DNA from: Limisphaera sp.
GTDB lineage: Bacteria > Verrucomicrobiota > Verrucomicrobiia > Limisphaerales > Limisphaeraceae
Direction: 5' to 3'
DNA: 64,000 nucleotides
Assembly: GCA_025057755.1 (NCBI GenBank)
Contig: JANWVC010000029.1
Coordinates: 16,196 to 80,195, forward strand
In this document: piece by piece, positions 1 through 9,313 of the stretch
How positions within the stretch are numbered: position 1 is the stretch's first letter
How the letters are laid out: each line of letters begins with the position of its first letter
Program-made: the position numbers and the translations under genes
The notes under the pieces: model-generated
Databases searched by the model: none
Seen by the model: only the letters and a program-made list of their open reading frames with translations
What the model was told of the DNA's origin: nothing

Positions 1-1101
1 TTTGGCAATGGAGATCACCAAGCGCAGGTTGGCTTCGACCATCTCGGTTTTGGCGCGTACGGCCCGGTCGGCAGCTTCTTCCAGCTTCTGATGGGCTTGA
101 AGGAAGCTGTCAGCCGGCATGCGGACCAGGTCTTCCAAGGCTCGGAGCCGTTGGCTATGCGCTTGCCGCTCTTCCTCGGATTCCGGGGTGGTCGGGTGGG
201 TTGACAATGTCTCGATGCGCTGGAGGTGGCGGCGCATTTCATCGGCCACGTTGCGAGCCACGACGAGCATTTCCTCCAACACTTTTTGTTTGAAGGCGAA
301 CCGGGGGAAGAGCGATCGAAGTTTGGTTTGGAAATGTTGACAGCGATGCAAAGCTCGGGTCTGCACCGCAGACGAGGTGGTCTGCCGGGCGAGTTTCCAC
401 TGATGATCCGCCCCGGAGTCTAATCGACGCACTTCCCGTAAGAGCCGACGCATTTGTTGGAGATGTCGGAGGCGCTGCTCGAGCTTATGATCTTGAATGA
501 CCCGGTCGAATCGTTCCTTGGGCGGCATGCTCAGCAGCTTTTCCGCCAGAGCCATATATTCCTTGGCTGTGAAACCGAATCCGTGGAGCAGTTCGCGCAT
601 GTCGGTTTCGGCGGCCTCGATGCGCCGGCAGATTTCGATCTCCTGTTCCCGAGTCAGCAATGGAACGGTGCCCATTTGCCGCAGGTACACTCGCACGGGA
701 TCATCCAGGCTTTCCAAGCGCTCGGCTGGGGGCGCTGTTTCGTCTTCATCGTTGGATTCTTCCGCATCGGGCATCTCCGCATCCTGGATGCGAATTTCCA
801 GGTTGTGCAATTCCTGCCAAAGGCGATCTGCATCAGCCGGGCCAAGCCCGCATTGGGTGACAATCTCCTGGAAATCTGCCTCGGTTAGCGAGCCTTGTTC
901 CCGCGCCAGCTGCACCAGTGCTCGCAACGCGCTGGCCCATCCCGAGGGAGTTGGTTCCTCGGGGGCCCGAGTCTGCGAGGTCGGCGCATCTGCATCAGCC
1001 GGAACGGAGGCGGCGGACCGAGAACGGCTCCGGGAAGAACCCTGGCGACGGGAACGGGCGGAGGAACGAGTATTCAAGGGGCTGGATTTGGTCCTGGCCA
1101 T
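1..1101 (-). CDS. rpoD: Primary RNA polymerase sigma factor (sigma-70, RpoD), 5' part only
   Basis: Encodes the housekeeping sigma factor that directs RNA polymerase to -35/-10 promoters. The gene runs off the left edge, so 367 N-terminal residues are visible. Residues 1-60 are Arg/Ser-rich and then Ala/Pro/Glu-rich. A region-1.1-like acidic segment follows at about 55-125. Region 1.2 is clear at about 133-165 (SLDDPVRVYLRQMGTVPLL). The non-conserved insert comes next. The last visible residues, EMVEANLRLVISIAK, are the invariant start of region 2.1. Regions 2.2 to 4.2 lie outside the window. I chose the ATG at 1101 because MARTKSS fits family starts. An in-frame ATG at 1119 would add six residues. 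The upstream 1.46 kb has no gene, so the promoter should lie there. Confidence 0.95.
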   Translation of the reverse strand, partial: MARTKSSPLNTRSSARSRRQGSSRSRSRSAASVPADADAPTSQTRAPEEPTPSGWASALRALVQLAREQGSLTEADFQEIVTQCGLGPADADRLWQELHNLEIRIQDAEMPDAEESNDEDETAPPAERLESLDDPVRVYLRQMGTVPLLTREQEIEICRRIEAAETDMRELLHGFGFTAKEYMALAEKLLSMPPKERFDRVIQDHKLEQRLRHLQQMRRLLREVRRLDSGADHQWKLARQTTSSAVQTRALHRCQHFQTKLRSLFPRFAFKQKVLEEMLVVARNVADEMRRHLQRIETLSTHPTTPESEEERQAHSQRLRALEDLVRMPADSFLQAHQKLEEAADRAVRAKTEMVEANLRLVISIAK

Positions 1102-2559
1102 ATATAGGGGTTCCACCATTACGCGGCAGCGCCGGCAATATGCGGCGCGGCGCGCACGCCGTCAAGGTTGGTCAGGGATTATTTTTGGAACAAATGTGTT
1201 TCCACGAAAGGGAGGCTTGCTCCGATTTCGCAACTGCTGAGCCCGCCGCCGGACTCAGGAAAGCTTTTTCTCCGGCCCGATCCGTCTTTGCGCGCTCCTA
1301 TTCTGTGCACAGAAGAAAACGATGGGCACGCGGTGAAAATCCGGATCGCAACTCTTTCTATTGGGATGCGACTTGGAGAGCAAACGCAGGCATGCAACGG
1401 AATACGCGATCAGCGTGTGGGGATGGGGCTTGCAAATTGGCGCCCGTTTTAAGCGGAGTGGCCGGACTTGGGACACGATGCAAGCTTGAAAGACTGCCCT
1501 TTAGGATGGGCGTGCAACCGTCCCAGCGGGAAGCAGGGCGTCTAGTCGGATCAGCGCGTTTGCAAATGTACCTTTCGCAAAGAGGGCCGGTCTTTCTCAA
1601 TTTTACTGGCATGGCACATCGAAACCATCAGGGGACCAACGATTCCATCGATTCCAGCGGCATCAATCCGGCTGCGTTGCATGACCGATATTCGCCCGGA
1701 GGTCAGGGCCGCCAGCGGTAAGGGAGCAAGAGGTTGAGGGCAGGCTATGCATGGCCGCGCGTTCCACCTTGACTCTCTAAACCCAGGCCATGGAGGATCG
1801 CACGGAGTTGCCTGAAAGGCTGCAGCAGGGCTGCATTTAAGAAGACCGGGTGGCTTGCCCATGGTCGGGCGTAGCTGTTCAACACCCAGTTTTAAGCGTG
1901 ACAGGGATGATCTTGTTCCTGGACATGCGGTCAAACGACCCATGCCTGGCTGTGCTCGTTTCTGCCTTAGGCAAGCGTGCTTAAGCAAGCCGTGACGGAG
2001 CCGGGAGAGTCTCGATTGCGTCGAAGTTGGGCACACGGCAAATCGCGCATCTCTCGCCCGGAAGCACCAACGGGGCTGCATGCGATCTCTGCGATCCTGC
2101 CGGGTGGTTCGCACAGGATCTTCTGCCGAGACGGCATCGGGCGCGGCGGATGGGTCTGAACAAAGCAATTGGCGAAGGGGCGGCAGGATTCAGCAATACC
2201 ACGACGAGGGATCCTGTGACGTTGAGGGTCCCCGATCCCAAAGATCGCCACCAAGAACAGGCCGGAAAGATCGAGCGGCGGCTGCGCGCATGAACCTTTT
2301 GACAACCCTGCGGCGAGTGCCGAAGAGGGTGAGCTCCGCTTCGAATCTGGTTCTGCCCTCGAGCGTCTGTGCCACAGGATCAGCGGGAAATGAAGGGCAA
2401 GCGTACTTGGTAATTTCCCTGCTGGTCTCTGCCGATTGACTAACCGAGCCCTTTTCTTGGTCGGACCGATGGAGTCACCGTGCGGAATGCCACGTTTCTT
2501 CCGCAACAGCATGGAGGTTTGTCTCAGAACGGATGAAAACAGGACATCCCGCTCCCGGT
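1102..2559. other. Long intergenic stretch, no gene recognised
   Basis: This 1.46 kb lies between the start of rpoD and the end of alaS. It has open frames of up to about 270 codons, but their translations are low-complexity Arg/Pro/Ser-rich strings without any family motif, as expected for stop-poor GC-rich DNA. I saw no tRNA, no RNase P, tmRNA or SRP RNA signature, and no insertion-sequence ends. The rpoD promoter is expected near its right-hand side of the rpoD start, but I cannot place it with confidence. Confidence 0.6.
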
Positions 2560-5292
2560 TCAAGCGGACTGGGCCACCCAGGCGCGTGCTCGATTCAGGG
2601 CTTCATCCAGCCGGTCGTTCTCACGTCCGCCGCCTCGGGCAAAATCTGCTCGACCGCCACCTTTGCCGCCCACCACCGGTGCGATCTGTTGCATCAACTG
2701 CCCAGCATGCACGCGTCGAGCGTAGGGTCCGGAAACCGCAGCGATCAAGGTGACGGCGCCGTTGGCCACGCCGCCGAGCACGATGAGGCCCTCCAAACGG
2801 GATCGGAGCAGGTTCACAATCTCTTGCAGCGTTTCGGCGTCGGCGTCGTATCGGGCGATTAACACCGGCAGATTGCCAATGCGTTCGACCTGACGCACCA
2901 AACTTTCGGCAGTGGCGATCCACTGCTTTTGTTGGAGGGAACGCAGGTGTCTTTCGAGGGCCTTCTGCTGTTCGAGAAGGGCTTCGAGCTTACGTTCGAG
3001 TTCAGCCACGGGAGCGTTGACGCGAGCGGCAGCTGCGCGTAGCAAGGTTTCCTCCGCCACAACCTGTTCCCAAGCTGCCAAACCGGCCACGGCTTCTACG
3101 CGCCGAATACCGGCTGCTACGGCACTTTCGCTACGAATCCGGAACAGACCGATTTCTCCGGTCGCCGCAGTGTGGGTGCCGCCGCACAACTCCATGGAGT
3201 AACCATCCAACCCGCCCGGGGTACCACCGATTTGGACCACACGCACCCATTCCCCGTACTTATCGCCAAAGAATTGGAGAATGTCCGGGCGGTGCTGCAC
3301 ATGGCTGTATTTCACCTCGGTCGCCGAGACAGGGGCGTTTTCGAGAATGCGTTCGTTGACCAAACGCTCAATGGCCCGGACTTGATCCGGACGCAGCGGC
3401 GCACTGTTAAAGTCGAAGGTGAGCTTGTCCGGGCCGACATAGGACCCTTTCTGGACGGGGTCGGGACCCAGAACTTCATGCAGCGCCCAATGAAACAGAT
3501 GGGTTGCGGTATGGTGCCGCTGAATAGCCAAGCGTCGATTTCGATCAACTTGCAGGCGGGCTGATTTACCCGGTTGGGGCAGGTGCTCCGGCGTGGCGTG
3601 AGGATCCGTTTCCAAGAAATGAAGCCAGACGTCGCCCGACTTGCGGGTATCCGCGATGCGCCATGTGTGGTCTCCTTGCTGCAGCTGACCGGTATCGCCC
3701 ACCTGTCCGCCCATTTCCGCGTAGAACGGGCTGATCTCCAAGACGACCACCCACCGATCTTGAATCCGAGTCACGTGGAGGATACGGCTTTCGCTGTGGA
3801 GGTGCTCGTATCCTATGAACCGGGTGGGCGCGGTAGCCTCCATGTGGGTCACTTCGACAAGGGTCTTCTTCTGGGCGGCACGGGCGCGGTTGCGTTGCTC
3901 TTCCATGAGCTTGTGAAAGCCTGCCACGTCCACGCTCAGACCCCGCTCGCGGGCCAGTAATTGGGTTAAGTCCAAGGGGAATCCGTATGTGTCGTAAAGT
4001 TTGAAGGCAAACTCGCCGGACACGGTGGCCGGGCCCATGCCGATGTCCGGGGGGATCTGCTTTTGCACCTCTTCCTCGAACACCTGCAGACCGCGATCCA
4101 GCGTCCGATTAAATGCTTCCTCCTCCAGACGGATGACTTCTTCCACATATTCTCGGCGTGCGCGAATTTCCGGAAACACATCGCCCATGGTTTCGGCCAG
4201 CACCGTCACCAAGCGGTAGAAAAAGGGCTCCCGGAAACCGAGGTTACGTCCGTACCGAACAGCCCGTCGCAAAATGCGCCGCAACACGTAGCCCCGGCCC
4301 TCGTTTGAAGGGAGAATGCCGTCGGCAATGGCAAAGCCGAGGGTTCGAATGTGATCAGCGATCACGCGAAAGGCCACGTCGATTCGTTCCTGCTCGGTGG
4401 CACCCGCGGTGCCGGGCCTCGGCAGGGTGGCTTGGTACGGACGCCCGCTCAGCCTCTGGAGTGCTTCGAACAGCGGTCGGAACACGTCCGTTTCGTAGTT
4501 GGAGATCCGGGCTTGGGTGAAGTCCTGAAATCTGCGCGTACCTTGGATGATCGCCGCGACCCGCTCAAAGCCCATGCCAGTGTCAACATGCCGCGCAGGC
4601 AGCGGGGAAAAGGATCCATCTGCGTTGGCGTTGAACTGGATGAAGACCAAGTTCCAAATCTCGATGCAGAGCGGATGTCCCTGGTTGACCAAGGCCCCGC
4701 GGCTATCCCCTTGCGGGGTTAGGTCCACGTGAATCTCTGAACACGGTCCGCAAGGGCCTGTTTCGCCCATCATCCAGAAGTTGTCCTTGCGTCCGCCCGT
4801 TCGGATGTGCACTGCTGGGTCCAATCCGGCTTGCTGAAACAACCGCGCCCAATGTTCCCAAGCTTCCTGATCAAACTCAGCAGGGTCGCCCGGCTCAGGT
4901 TGGTAAACGGTGGCATAGAGCCGGTGTTTGGGAAACCCCCACACTTCGGTCAACAATTCCCACGCCCACTCGATGGCCTCGCGCTTGAAATAATCGCCGA
5001 AGGACCAGTTCCCCAGCATCTCGAAGAACGTGTGGTGGTAAGTATCCAGGCCTACATCCTCCAGATCGTTGTGTTTGCCTCCAGCGCGGATGCATTTCTG
5101 CGTGTCGGCGGCACGGGGCGGATCATACGGACAGGGTTGTTGCCCGAGAAATATGGGCACAAACTGGTTCATGCCCGCATTGGTAAACAGCAGGTTGGGC
5201 GCATCCGGCAGCAGACTGGAGGAGGGTACGATGGTGTGGCCCTTCGACCGAAAGAAGTCGAGGAACGATTGCCGGATTTCAGCAGATGTCAT
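2560..5292 (-). CDS. alaS: Alanine--tRNA ligase
   Basis: Charges tRNA-Ala with alanine and hydrolyses mischarged Ser/Gly-tRNA-Ala in the cytoplasm. The 910-residue product has the usual length and order: a class II catalytic core from the start (RQSFLDFFRSKGHTIVPSSS), the tRNA-recognition helices, the editing domain with the zinc-type HTATH motif and the downstream CGGTH motif, then a coiled coil (about 740-800) and the Gly-rich C-Ala end (GGKGGGRADFARGGG). I chose the second ATG (5292, MTSAEIRQ) because family members start there. The ATG three codons earlier at 5301 is possible. No good Shine-Dalgarno is visible for either. It is transcribed alone; the next gene upstream is divergent. Confidence 0.97.
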   Translation of the reverse strand: MTSAEIRQSFLDFFRSKGHTIVPSSSLLPDAPNLLFTNAGMNQFVPIFLGQQPCPYDPPRAADTQKCIRAGGKHNDLEDVGLDTYHHTFFEMLGNWSFGDYFKREAIEWAWELLTEVWGFPKHRLYATVYQPEPGDPAEFDQEAWEHWARLFQQAGLDPAVHIRTGGRKDNFWMMGETGPCGPCSEIHVDLTPQGDSRGALVNQGHPLCIEIWNLVFIQFNANADGSFSPLPARHVDTGMGFERVAAIIQGTRRFQDFTQARISNYETDVFRPLFEALQRLSGRPYQATLPRPGTAGATEQERIDVAFRVIADHIRTLGFAIADGILPSNEGRGYVLRRILRRAVRYGRNLGFREPFFYRLVTVLAETMGDVFPEIRARREYVEEVIRLEEEAFNRTLDRGLQVFEEEVQKQIPPDIGMGPATVSGEFAFKLYDTYGFPLDLTQLLARERGLSVDVAGFHKLMEEQRNRARAAQKKTLVEVTHMEATAPTRFIGYEHLHSESRILHVTRIQDRWVVVLEISPFYAEMGGQVGDTGQLQQGDHTWRIADTRKSGDVWLHFLETDPHATPEHLPQPGKSARLQVDRNRRLAIQRHHTATHLFHWALHEVLGPDPVQKGSYVGPDKLTFDFNSAPLRPDQVRAIERLVNERILENAPVSATEVKYSHVQHRPDILQFFGDKYGEWVRVVQIGGTPGGLDGYSMELCGGTHTAATGEIGLFRIRSESAVAAGIRRVEAVAGLAAWEQVVAEETLLRAAAARVNAPVAELERKLEALLEQQKALERHLRSLQQKQWIATAESLVRQVERIGNLPVLIARYDADAETLQEIVNLLRSRLEGLIVLGGVANGAVTLIAAVSGPYARRVHAGQLMQQIAPVVGGKGGGRADFARGGGRENDRLDEALNRARAWVAQSA

Positions 5293-5656
5293 CACACGCA
5301 TGGCGTATTCAAACTACCGATCAGGTCGCGGGCGGGCCATTCTCCAGCGCAGCCGGAAAATCGTGCTGATCCACCTTGCGACCTCAAATCTGACCGTTTT
5401 TCAAGGTAAGGCTAACTCGTAACGGGAAGCGAGTCCAACTTTGACCCTCCCTGCTGCAACCAAATTCCCCGCGCTTGGGGCGCACTTCAGTCGCATCCCC
5501 CCGCAACCATATGCGGCTCCCCGCTGGCAAAATCCTCGGCCCGCCAAATGGGACGTCTTGAACAAATGCATCCGCCGTTTTAACTTCGACAAGACAAGAG
5601 CGGAACTGCATGGGGGCAATCGGCTTCTCGCCGCGCCACCAACGAAATCAGGAGGT
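5293..5656. other. Divergent intergenic region between alaS and the small coiled-coil gene
   Basis: Holds the start-proximal regions of two divergent genes. A plus-strand TTGAAC (5558-5563) lies 17 bases before TAACTT (5581-5586), a weak promoter-like pair for the downstream gene. I see no T-box leader signature for alaS and no RNA gene. Confidence 0.4.
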
Positions 5657-5938
5657 ATGAAAACTGCCTACGAACTGGCTATGGAGCGGCTCAATCGAAC
5701 TGCGCCGCTACCGCCCTTGACAGAAGAACAAAAGCGAGAGATCGCTGAGCTTGAGTCACGTTTCAAAGCGCGCATCGCCGAACGCGAGATCACCATTCAG
5801 CAGCAAATTGCCGCAGCCAGAGCACAAGGCGACCTGGCCCGTGCTCAGGAGCTGGAACAGCAGCTGGCTGCGGAACGGCGCAAACTGCAGGACGAACTCG
5901 AAGCCCGAAAAGAAAAGATCCGCCAGGGGAAAGCCTAG
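5657..5938 (+). CDS. Small conserved coiled-coil protein of unknown function
   Basis: Encodes a 93-residue, highly charged protein beginning MKTAYELAMERLN. I recall this N-terminus, with small variations, as a short hypothetical protein common in Verrucomicrobiota and related phyla; no function is known to me. After a short Pro-rich linker (APLPPLTEEQK) residues 30-90 are almost entirely helical and rich in Glu, Ala, Arg and Gln, a single long coiled coil ending in KEKIRQGKA. There is no signal peptide or membrane segment. The start is supported by the family N-terminus. The ribosome binding site AGGAGGT (5650-5656) touches the ATG directly, which is unusually close. An in-frame ATG at 5681 is the alternative. 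Confidence 0.8.
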   Translation: MKTAYELAMERLNRTAPLPPLTEEQKREIAELESRFKARIAEREITIQQQIAAARAQGDLARAQELEQQLAAERRKLQDELEARKEKIRQGKA

Positions 5939-6223
5939 ACTGCGTCGCACGAAGCATAGCAGGATCAGCTTGAGCTCTCCCAATCCGGCACTCGGCATCA
6001 AAAGGCCCGAGACGCGGGTTCCGGTTACCCTTGCTCTTTCTGATCGGCACGCCTCAAGCAAAAGGTTGATTGGTAAGCCTCGGAAACAGGCCTTTTGTCA
6101 ATGCACGGAGCCATGCATGCCGAACCCGCGGGCCTTCAAGGGAGCCGCATGGCGCCGCGGTCATTTGTGCCTTTCCTTCTTGTCAGCTTGGCTGGCCGTG
6201 ATAGCTTGAAGGTTCTCGAATCT

Positions 6224-6469
6224 ATGAAAGCGGACATTCATCCGAAATACGTGGACGCAGAGATCCGTTGCGCGTGTGGCAACGTGATTAAAACGCGTTC
6301 CACGAAACCGGTGATCATCGTGGGCATTTGCAATGCCTGCCACCCTTTTTACACCGGCCAGCAGAAACTGGTCGATACAGCCGGTCGCGTGGACAAGTTT
6401 CAGCAACGTCAGGCCAAAACAGCCGCGCTGCAAGCCGCGTTGGCCGAGAAGAAAAAAAAGAAGCGTTAG
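6224..6469 (+). CDS. rpmE: 50S ribosomal protein L31
   Basis: Encodes an 81-residue L31, a small protein of the large ribosomal subunit that bridges to the 30S head. The start [16 protein letters not shown] matches the family closely. Cysteines at 16, 18, 36 and 39 give the zinc-binding (C+) form rather than the zinc-free paralogue made under zinc starvation. The C-terminus is a basic Lys-rich tail (EKKKKKR), longer than in E. coli. It precedes prfA on the same strand, an arrangement seen in many bacteria, but a strong hairpin lies between the two genes. Confidence 0.96.
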   Translation: MKADIHPKYVDAEIRCACGNVIKTRSTKPVIIVGICNACHPFYTGQQKLVDTAGRVDKFQQRQAKTAALQAALAEKKKKKR

Positions 6470-6484
6470 AAGCTTTTTGGGACG

Positions 6485-6532
6485 ACCGCCCGCGCGTGGA
6501 CATGCAGTTCACCTGCGGGCGGTTTGCTTTTG
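6485..6532 (+). terminator. Hairpin downstream of rpmE, terminator-like
   Basis: Nine perfectly paired bases, ACCGCCCGC (6485-6493) and GCGGGCGGT (6515-6523), close a loop whose ends (GTGGAC/GTTCAC) can pair further. The downstream bases TTGCTTTTG are T-rich but interrupted. It could be a terminator or attenuator between rpmE and prfA. Confidence 0.6.
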
Positions 6533-6607
6533 CCAGGACTGCCCAAACTTTCCCCACTGCCGGTCGCTTACCCAGAGCAGGTTGCAACGCTACGTCTCGC
6601 TCCGGTC

Positions 6608-7699
6608 ATGGACATGAAACCTTACATCGACCGGTTCCGCAACCGGTTGGCAGAGGTTGAGAGCGCCCTGAGCGATCCTGCCGTGGCCACGCAACCGGCC
6701 CGCCTGCAGGAGTTGGGACGCGAATACGCCCGCTTGAAAGACCTGCTGGCCACGGGCGACGCGTGGTTGAAGGCCGAGCAGGAGTTGCAGCGGAATCGTG
6801 CTCTGCTGGCGGAGGAACCCCCTGGATCCGATTGGGCCGCGCTGATTCGGGAAGAAATGGCCCGATGCGAGTCGGAATTGGCCCGCTGCACCCGCGAGTT
6901 GCAACGCGGATTGCTGCCACCCGATCCGGTCGATCACCGCAATATCGTTATGGAGATCCGAGCCGGAGCCGGAGGTCAGGAGGCTGCATTGTTTGCCGCC
7001 GACCTGTACCGGATGTACACCCGTTATGCCGAAGCCCGTGGCTGGAAAGTGGAAACCATCGACGCAAGTCCCTCCGACCTGGGCGGCTTTAAAGAGATCA
7101 TTTTTCTCATTACCGGCTCGGACGTGTATCAACGTCTCAAATTCGAAAGCGGGGTTCATCGAGTTCAACGCGTGCCTGTCACCGAAGCGCAGGGACGCAT
7201 TCACACCAGCACCTGCACCGTGGCAGTCCTGCCCGAGGCTGAGGAAGTGGACGTGGAGATCAAGCCGGACGAGTTAGAAATCACAGTTTGCCGGGCATCT
7301 GGACCGGGTGGGCAGGGCGTCAACACTACCGACTCTGCGGTTCAAATCCTTCACAAACCAACCGGGCTTATTGTTCGCTGTGCTGATGAACGTTCCCAAC
7401 AAAAGAACAAGGCTAAGGCCTTGCGCGTGCTCCGCACCCGTTTGCTGGAAGCCAAACGAGCCGAGGAAAGCGCGCGTTATGCAGCCCAGCGCCGCGCGCA
7501 GGTCGGGACCGGTGAACGCAACGAACGGATCCGGACCTACAACTTTCCCCAAAACCGTGTCACTGACCATCGCATTGATCTAACCCTTTACAACCTGGGA
7601 GCGATTCTCGACGGAGAACTCGATCCAGTCATCGAGCCCCTCCTGGCCTACGATCTCCAGCAACGATTGGAAGAGTGGACGCGGACCCACAGCCGCTGA
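6608..7699 (+). CDS. prfA: Peptide chain release factor 1
   Basis: Releases completed peptides at UAA and UAG codons on the ribosome. The 363-residue product has the normal length. It carries the GAGGQEAALF segment, the RF1 anticodon-like tripeptide region VQRVPVTEAQGRIHTS (PVT where E. coli has PAT; both occur in RF1), and the catalytic SGPGGQGVNTTDSAV region with GGQ. RF2 would have an SPF tripeptide, so RF1 is preferred. The ATG at 6608 gives the family start MDMKPYIDRFRNRL. The open frame continues upstream, but those 28 residues are not conserved. It converges with nuoM. Confidence 0.96.
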   Translation: MDMKPYIDRFRNRLAEVESALSDPAVATQPARLQELGREYARLKDLLATGDAWLKAEQELQRNRALLAEEPPGSDWAALIREEMARCESELARCTRELQRGLLPPDPVDHRNIVMEIRAGAGGQEAALFAADLYRMYTRYAEARGWKVETIDASPSDLGGFKEIIFLITGSDVYQRLKFESGVHRVQRVPVTEAQGRIHTSTCTVAVLPEAEEVDVEIKPDELEITVCRASGPGGQGVNTTDSAVQILHKPTGLIVRCADERSQQKNKAKALRVLRTRLLEAKRAEESARYAAQRRAQVGTGERNERIRTYNFPQNRVTDHRIDLTLYNLGAILDGELDPVIEPLLAYDLQQRLEEWTRTHSR

Positions 7700-7706
7700 C
7701 GCGGCT
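7691..7706. terminator. Short hairpin between convergent prfA and nuoM
   Basis: AGCCGC (7691-7696) and GCGGCT (7701-7706) form a perfect six-base stem over a four-base loop that includes the prfA stop codon. There is no T-run on either strand, so its role as terminator is uncertain. Confidence 0.3.
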
Positions 7707-7747
7707 TCATTCCGGAGACTATGTCGCACGCACATGCGCGTGCAGCA

Positions 7748-9277
7748 TCACTCAACTCGCAGAGTTACGACAGCGGTCAACTCCCGCGGAATCAGACCCG
7801 CTACGGCCGGCTCAACCCGGCTGACCAGCACCTGCGGGAACCAACCCAAAAACAGCAATATCGCTACCAAAAGCGCGTAAGGCCAACGCTGTTGCCAGCC
7901 CAAGAGATCGACGCCCCGGGTCGCAGTCTGCGACGGTGCCCCGTGGACCACCTGACGCACCGCGCGCAACATGTACACTGCTCCCACCACCAGCGCGCCG
8001 AACAGCGCGCCCACGGTTACCCAACGCAGCTCCGGCACCTGCCATAGTCCAAACAAGACTGTTACCTCGCCCACGAAATTGACAAACCCGGGCAACCCGC
8101 AACCCGCCAAAGCAGCCATGGTAAAGATTGCGCCCCAAAACGGCATGACCCGACCCAAGCCGCTCCAGCGATCCATCGACAAGGTACCGGCCTGCCCATA
8201 CAAATGGCCCACCAGGGCAAACGACACGGCTGCCAAAAAGCCATGGGCCACCATGACCACCACCGCCCCGGTCACACCAATTGCATTCCACGCCGCCAGT
8301 CCCAAAAAGACGAAACCCATGTGGGCCACACTCGCATACCCCAACAAGCGACCCAAATTCTGCTCCCGCATGGCCACCCAACCACCGTAAAGCAGATTTC
8401 CTAAAGCCAGACCGGCCAGCATCGGCATCCAATCCTGAGCCCCCTGCGGCATCCACGGTTGAGCCACGCGCATCAGGCCGTACAACCCAAACTTCTTCAG
8501 TACCCCGGCATGCAGCATTGCGGTGGCGGCCGGCGCCGAGGCATAACCCGTCGGAGCCCAGGCATGAAACGGCCACAACGACACCAAAATCCCGAATCCA
8601 AACAACAGCAACGGATAGAGCCAGGCCTGCGCATCTGCCGGCAACGGGTTCTCACGGAAATACTGTGTCAGGGTGGGTATATCAAAGGTGCGCAGCTGTG
8701 CGGGCACTTGCAAGTACACCCCCACCAACCCGATCAGGACCAGCAACGCTCCTGCCGAAAGATACAACGTCATCTGATACGCTGCCGTGCTCCGGTCCTC
8801 CCCCCGACCCCAAACACCGATCATAATGAACGTGGGGACCAACGCCAGTTCATGGAAAAAGTAGAAAAAGAACAGATCAAGCGAAGCAAACGCGCCTAAA
8901 ATCCCACCGGTCATCAGCAGAAGCAGGAAGTAAAACTCCTTGGACCGTTCGTGCACGTCCCGCGCACAGGCAGCGGCTGCCCACGCCACCAGGGCTCCCA
9001 TCAACAACAGGCCCACATTCAAGCCATCCACGCCGAACCGGCACTCGATGCCCAGGGCGGGGGCACCCAGCCCCGGAACACGCGTGACCATTCGATATCC
9101 ATGGTCTTCTATGGCTGCTTGCGGGTAGTGCACGAACACCATTCCCGCAAACAAGGCCGTAAGTCCCAGCACGGCCAGAGCCAGTCGTCGCGATGCGCGC
9201 GCGGCGTCCCGCGGCACTAACAGCATGGCCACTGCCCCTAGCAGTGGCAACCCTACCAACCCGCCCAACATCGTCAT
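7748..9277 (-). CDS. nuoM: NADH-quinone oxidoreductase subunit M
   Basis: One of the antiporter-like membrane subunits of respiratory complex I, thought to form a proton channel. The 509 residues are hydrophobic throughout with about 14 predicted membrane helices. The HELALVPTFIMIGVWG segment is typical of NuoM rather than NuoN. The ATG at 9277 (MTMLGGLVG) is preferred because GAGGGG lies about seven bases upstream. A TTG at 9292 is the longer alternative. It is the last gene of the minus-strand cluster; nuoN, which normally follows, is absent because prfA converges here 48 bases away. Confidence 0.95.
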   Translation of the reverse strand: MTMLGGLVGLPLLGAVAMLLVPRDAARASRRLALAVLGLTALFAGMVFVHYPQAAIEDHGYRMVTRVPGLGAPALGIECRFGVDGLNVGLLLMGALVAWAAAACARDVHERSKEFYFLLLLMTGGILGAFASLDLFFFYFFHELALVPTFIMIGVWGRGEDRSTAAYQMTLYLSAGALLVLIGLVGVYLQVPAQLRTFDIPTLTQYFRENPLPADAQAWLYPLLLFGFGILVSLWPFHAWAPTGYASAPAATAMLHAGVLKKFGLYGLMRVAQPWMPQGAQDWMPMLAGLALGNLLYGGWVAMREQNLGRLLGYASVAHMGFVFLGLAAWNAIGVTGAVVVMVAHGFLAAVSFALVGHLYGQAGTLSMDRWSGLGRVMPFWGAIFTMAALAGCGLPGFVNFVGEVTVLFGLWQVPELRWVTVGALFGALVVGAVYMLRAVRQVVHGAPSQTATRGVDLLGWQQRWPYALLVAILLFLGWFPQVLVSRVEPAVAGLIPRELTAVVTLRVE

Positions 9278-9313
9278 GGATGGCCCCCTCAAACGTGTTC
9301 AATTACTCAAGCC

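Noticed and set aside
918..2563. Several open frames of 100-267 codons on both strands between rpoD and alaS
   Set aside because: Translations are Arg/Pro/Ser-rich with no domain, no good ribosome binding sites and mutual overlap.
7721..9220. Plus-strand open frames opposite nuoM
   Set aside because: nuoM has conserved complex I motifs along its whole length on the minus strand; the opposite translations are His/Pro/Thr-rich shadows.
7748..9277. Reading of the last nuo gene as nuoN
   Set aside because: The HELALVPTFIMIGVWG segment and length fit NuoM; NuoN lacks this pattern.
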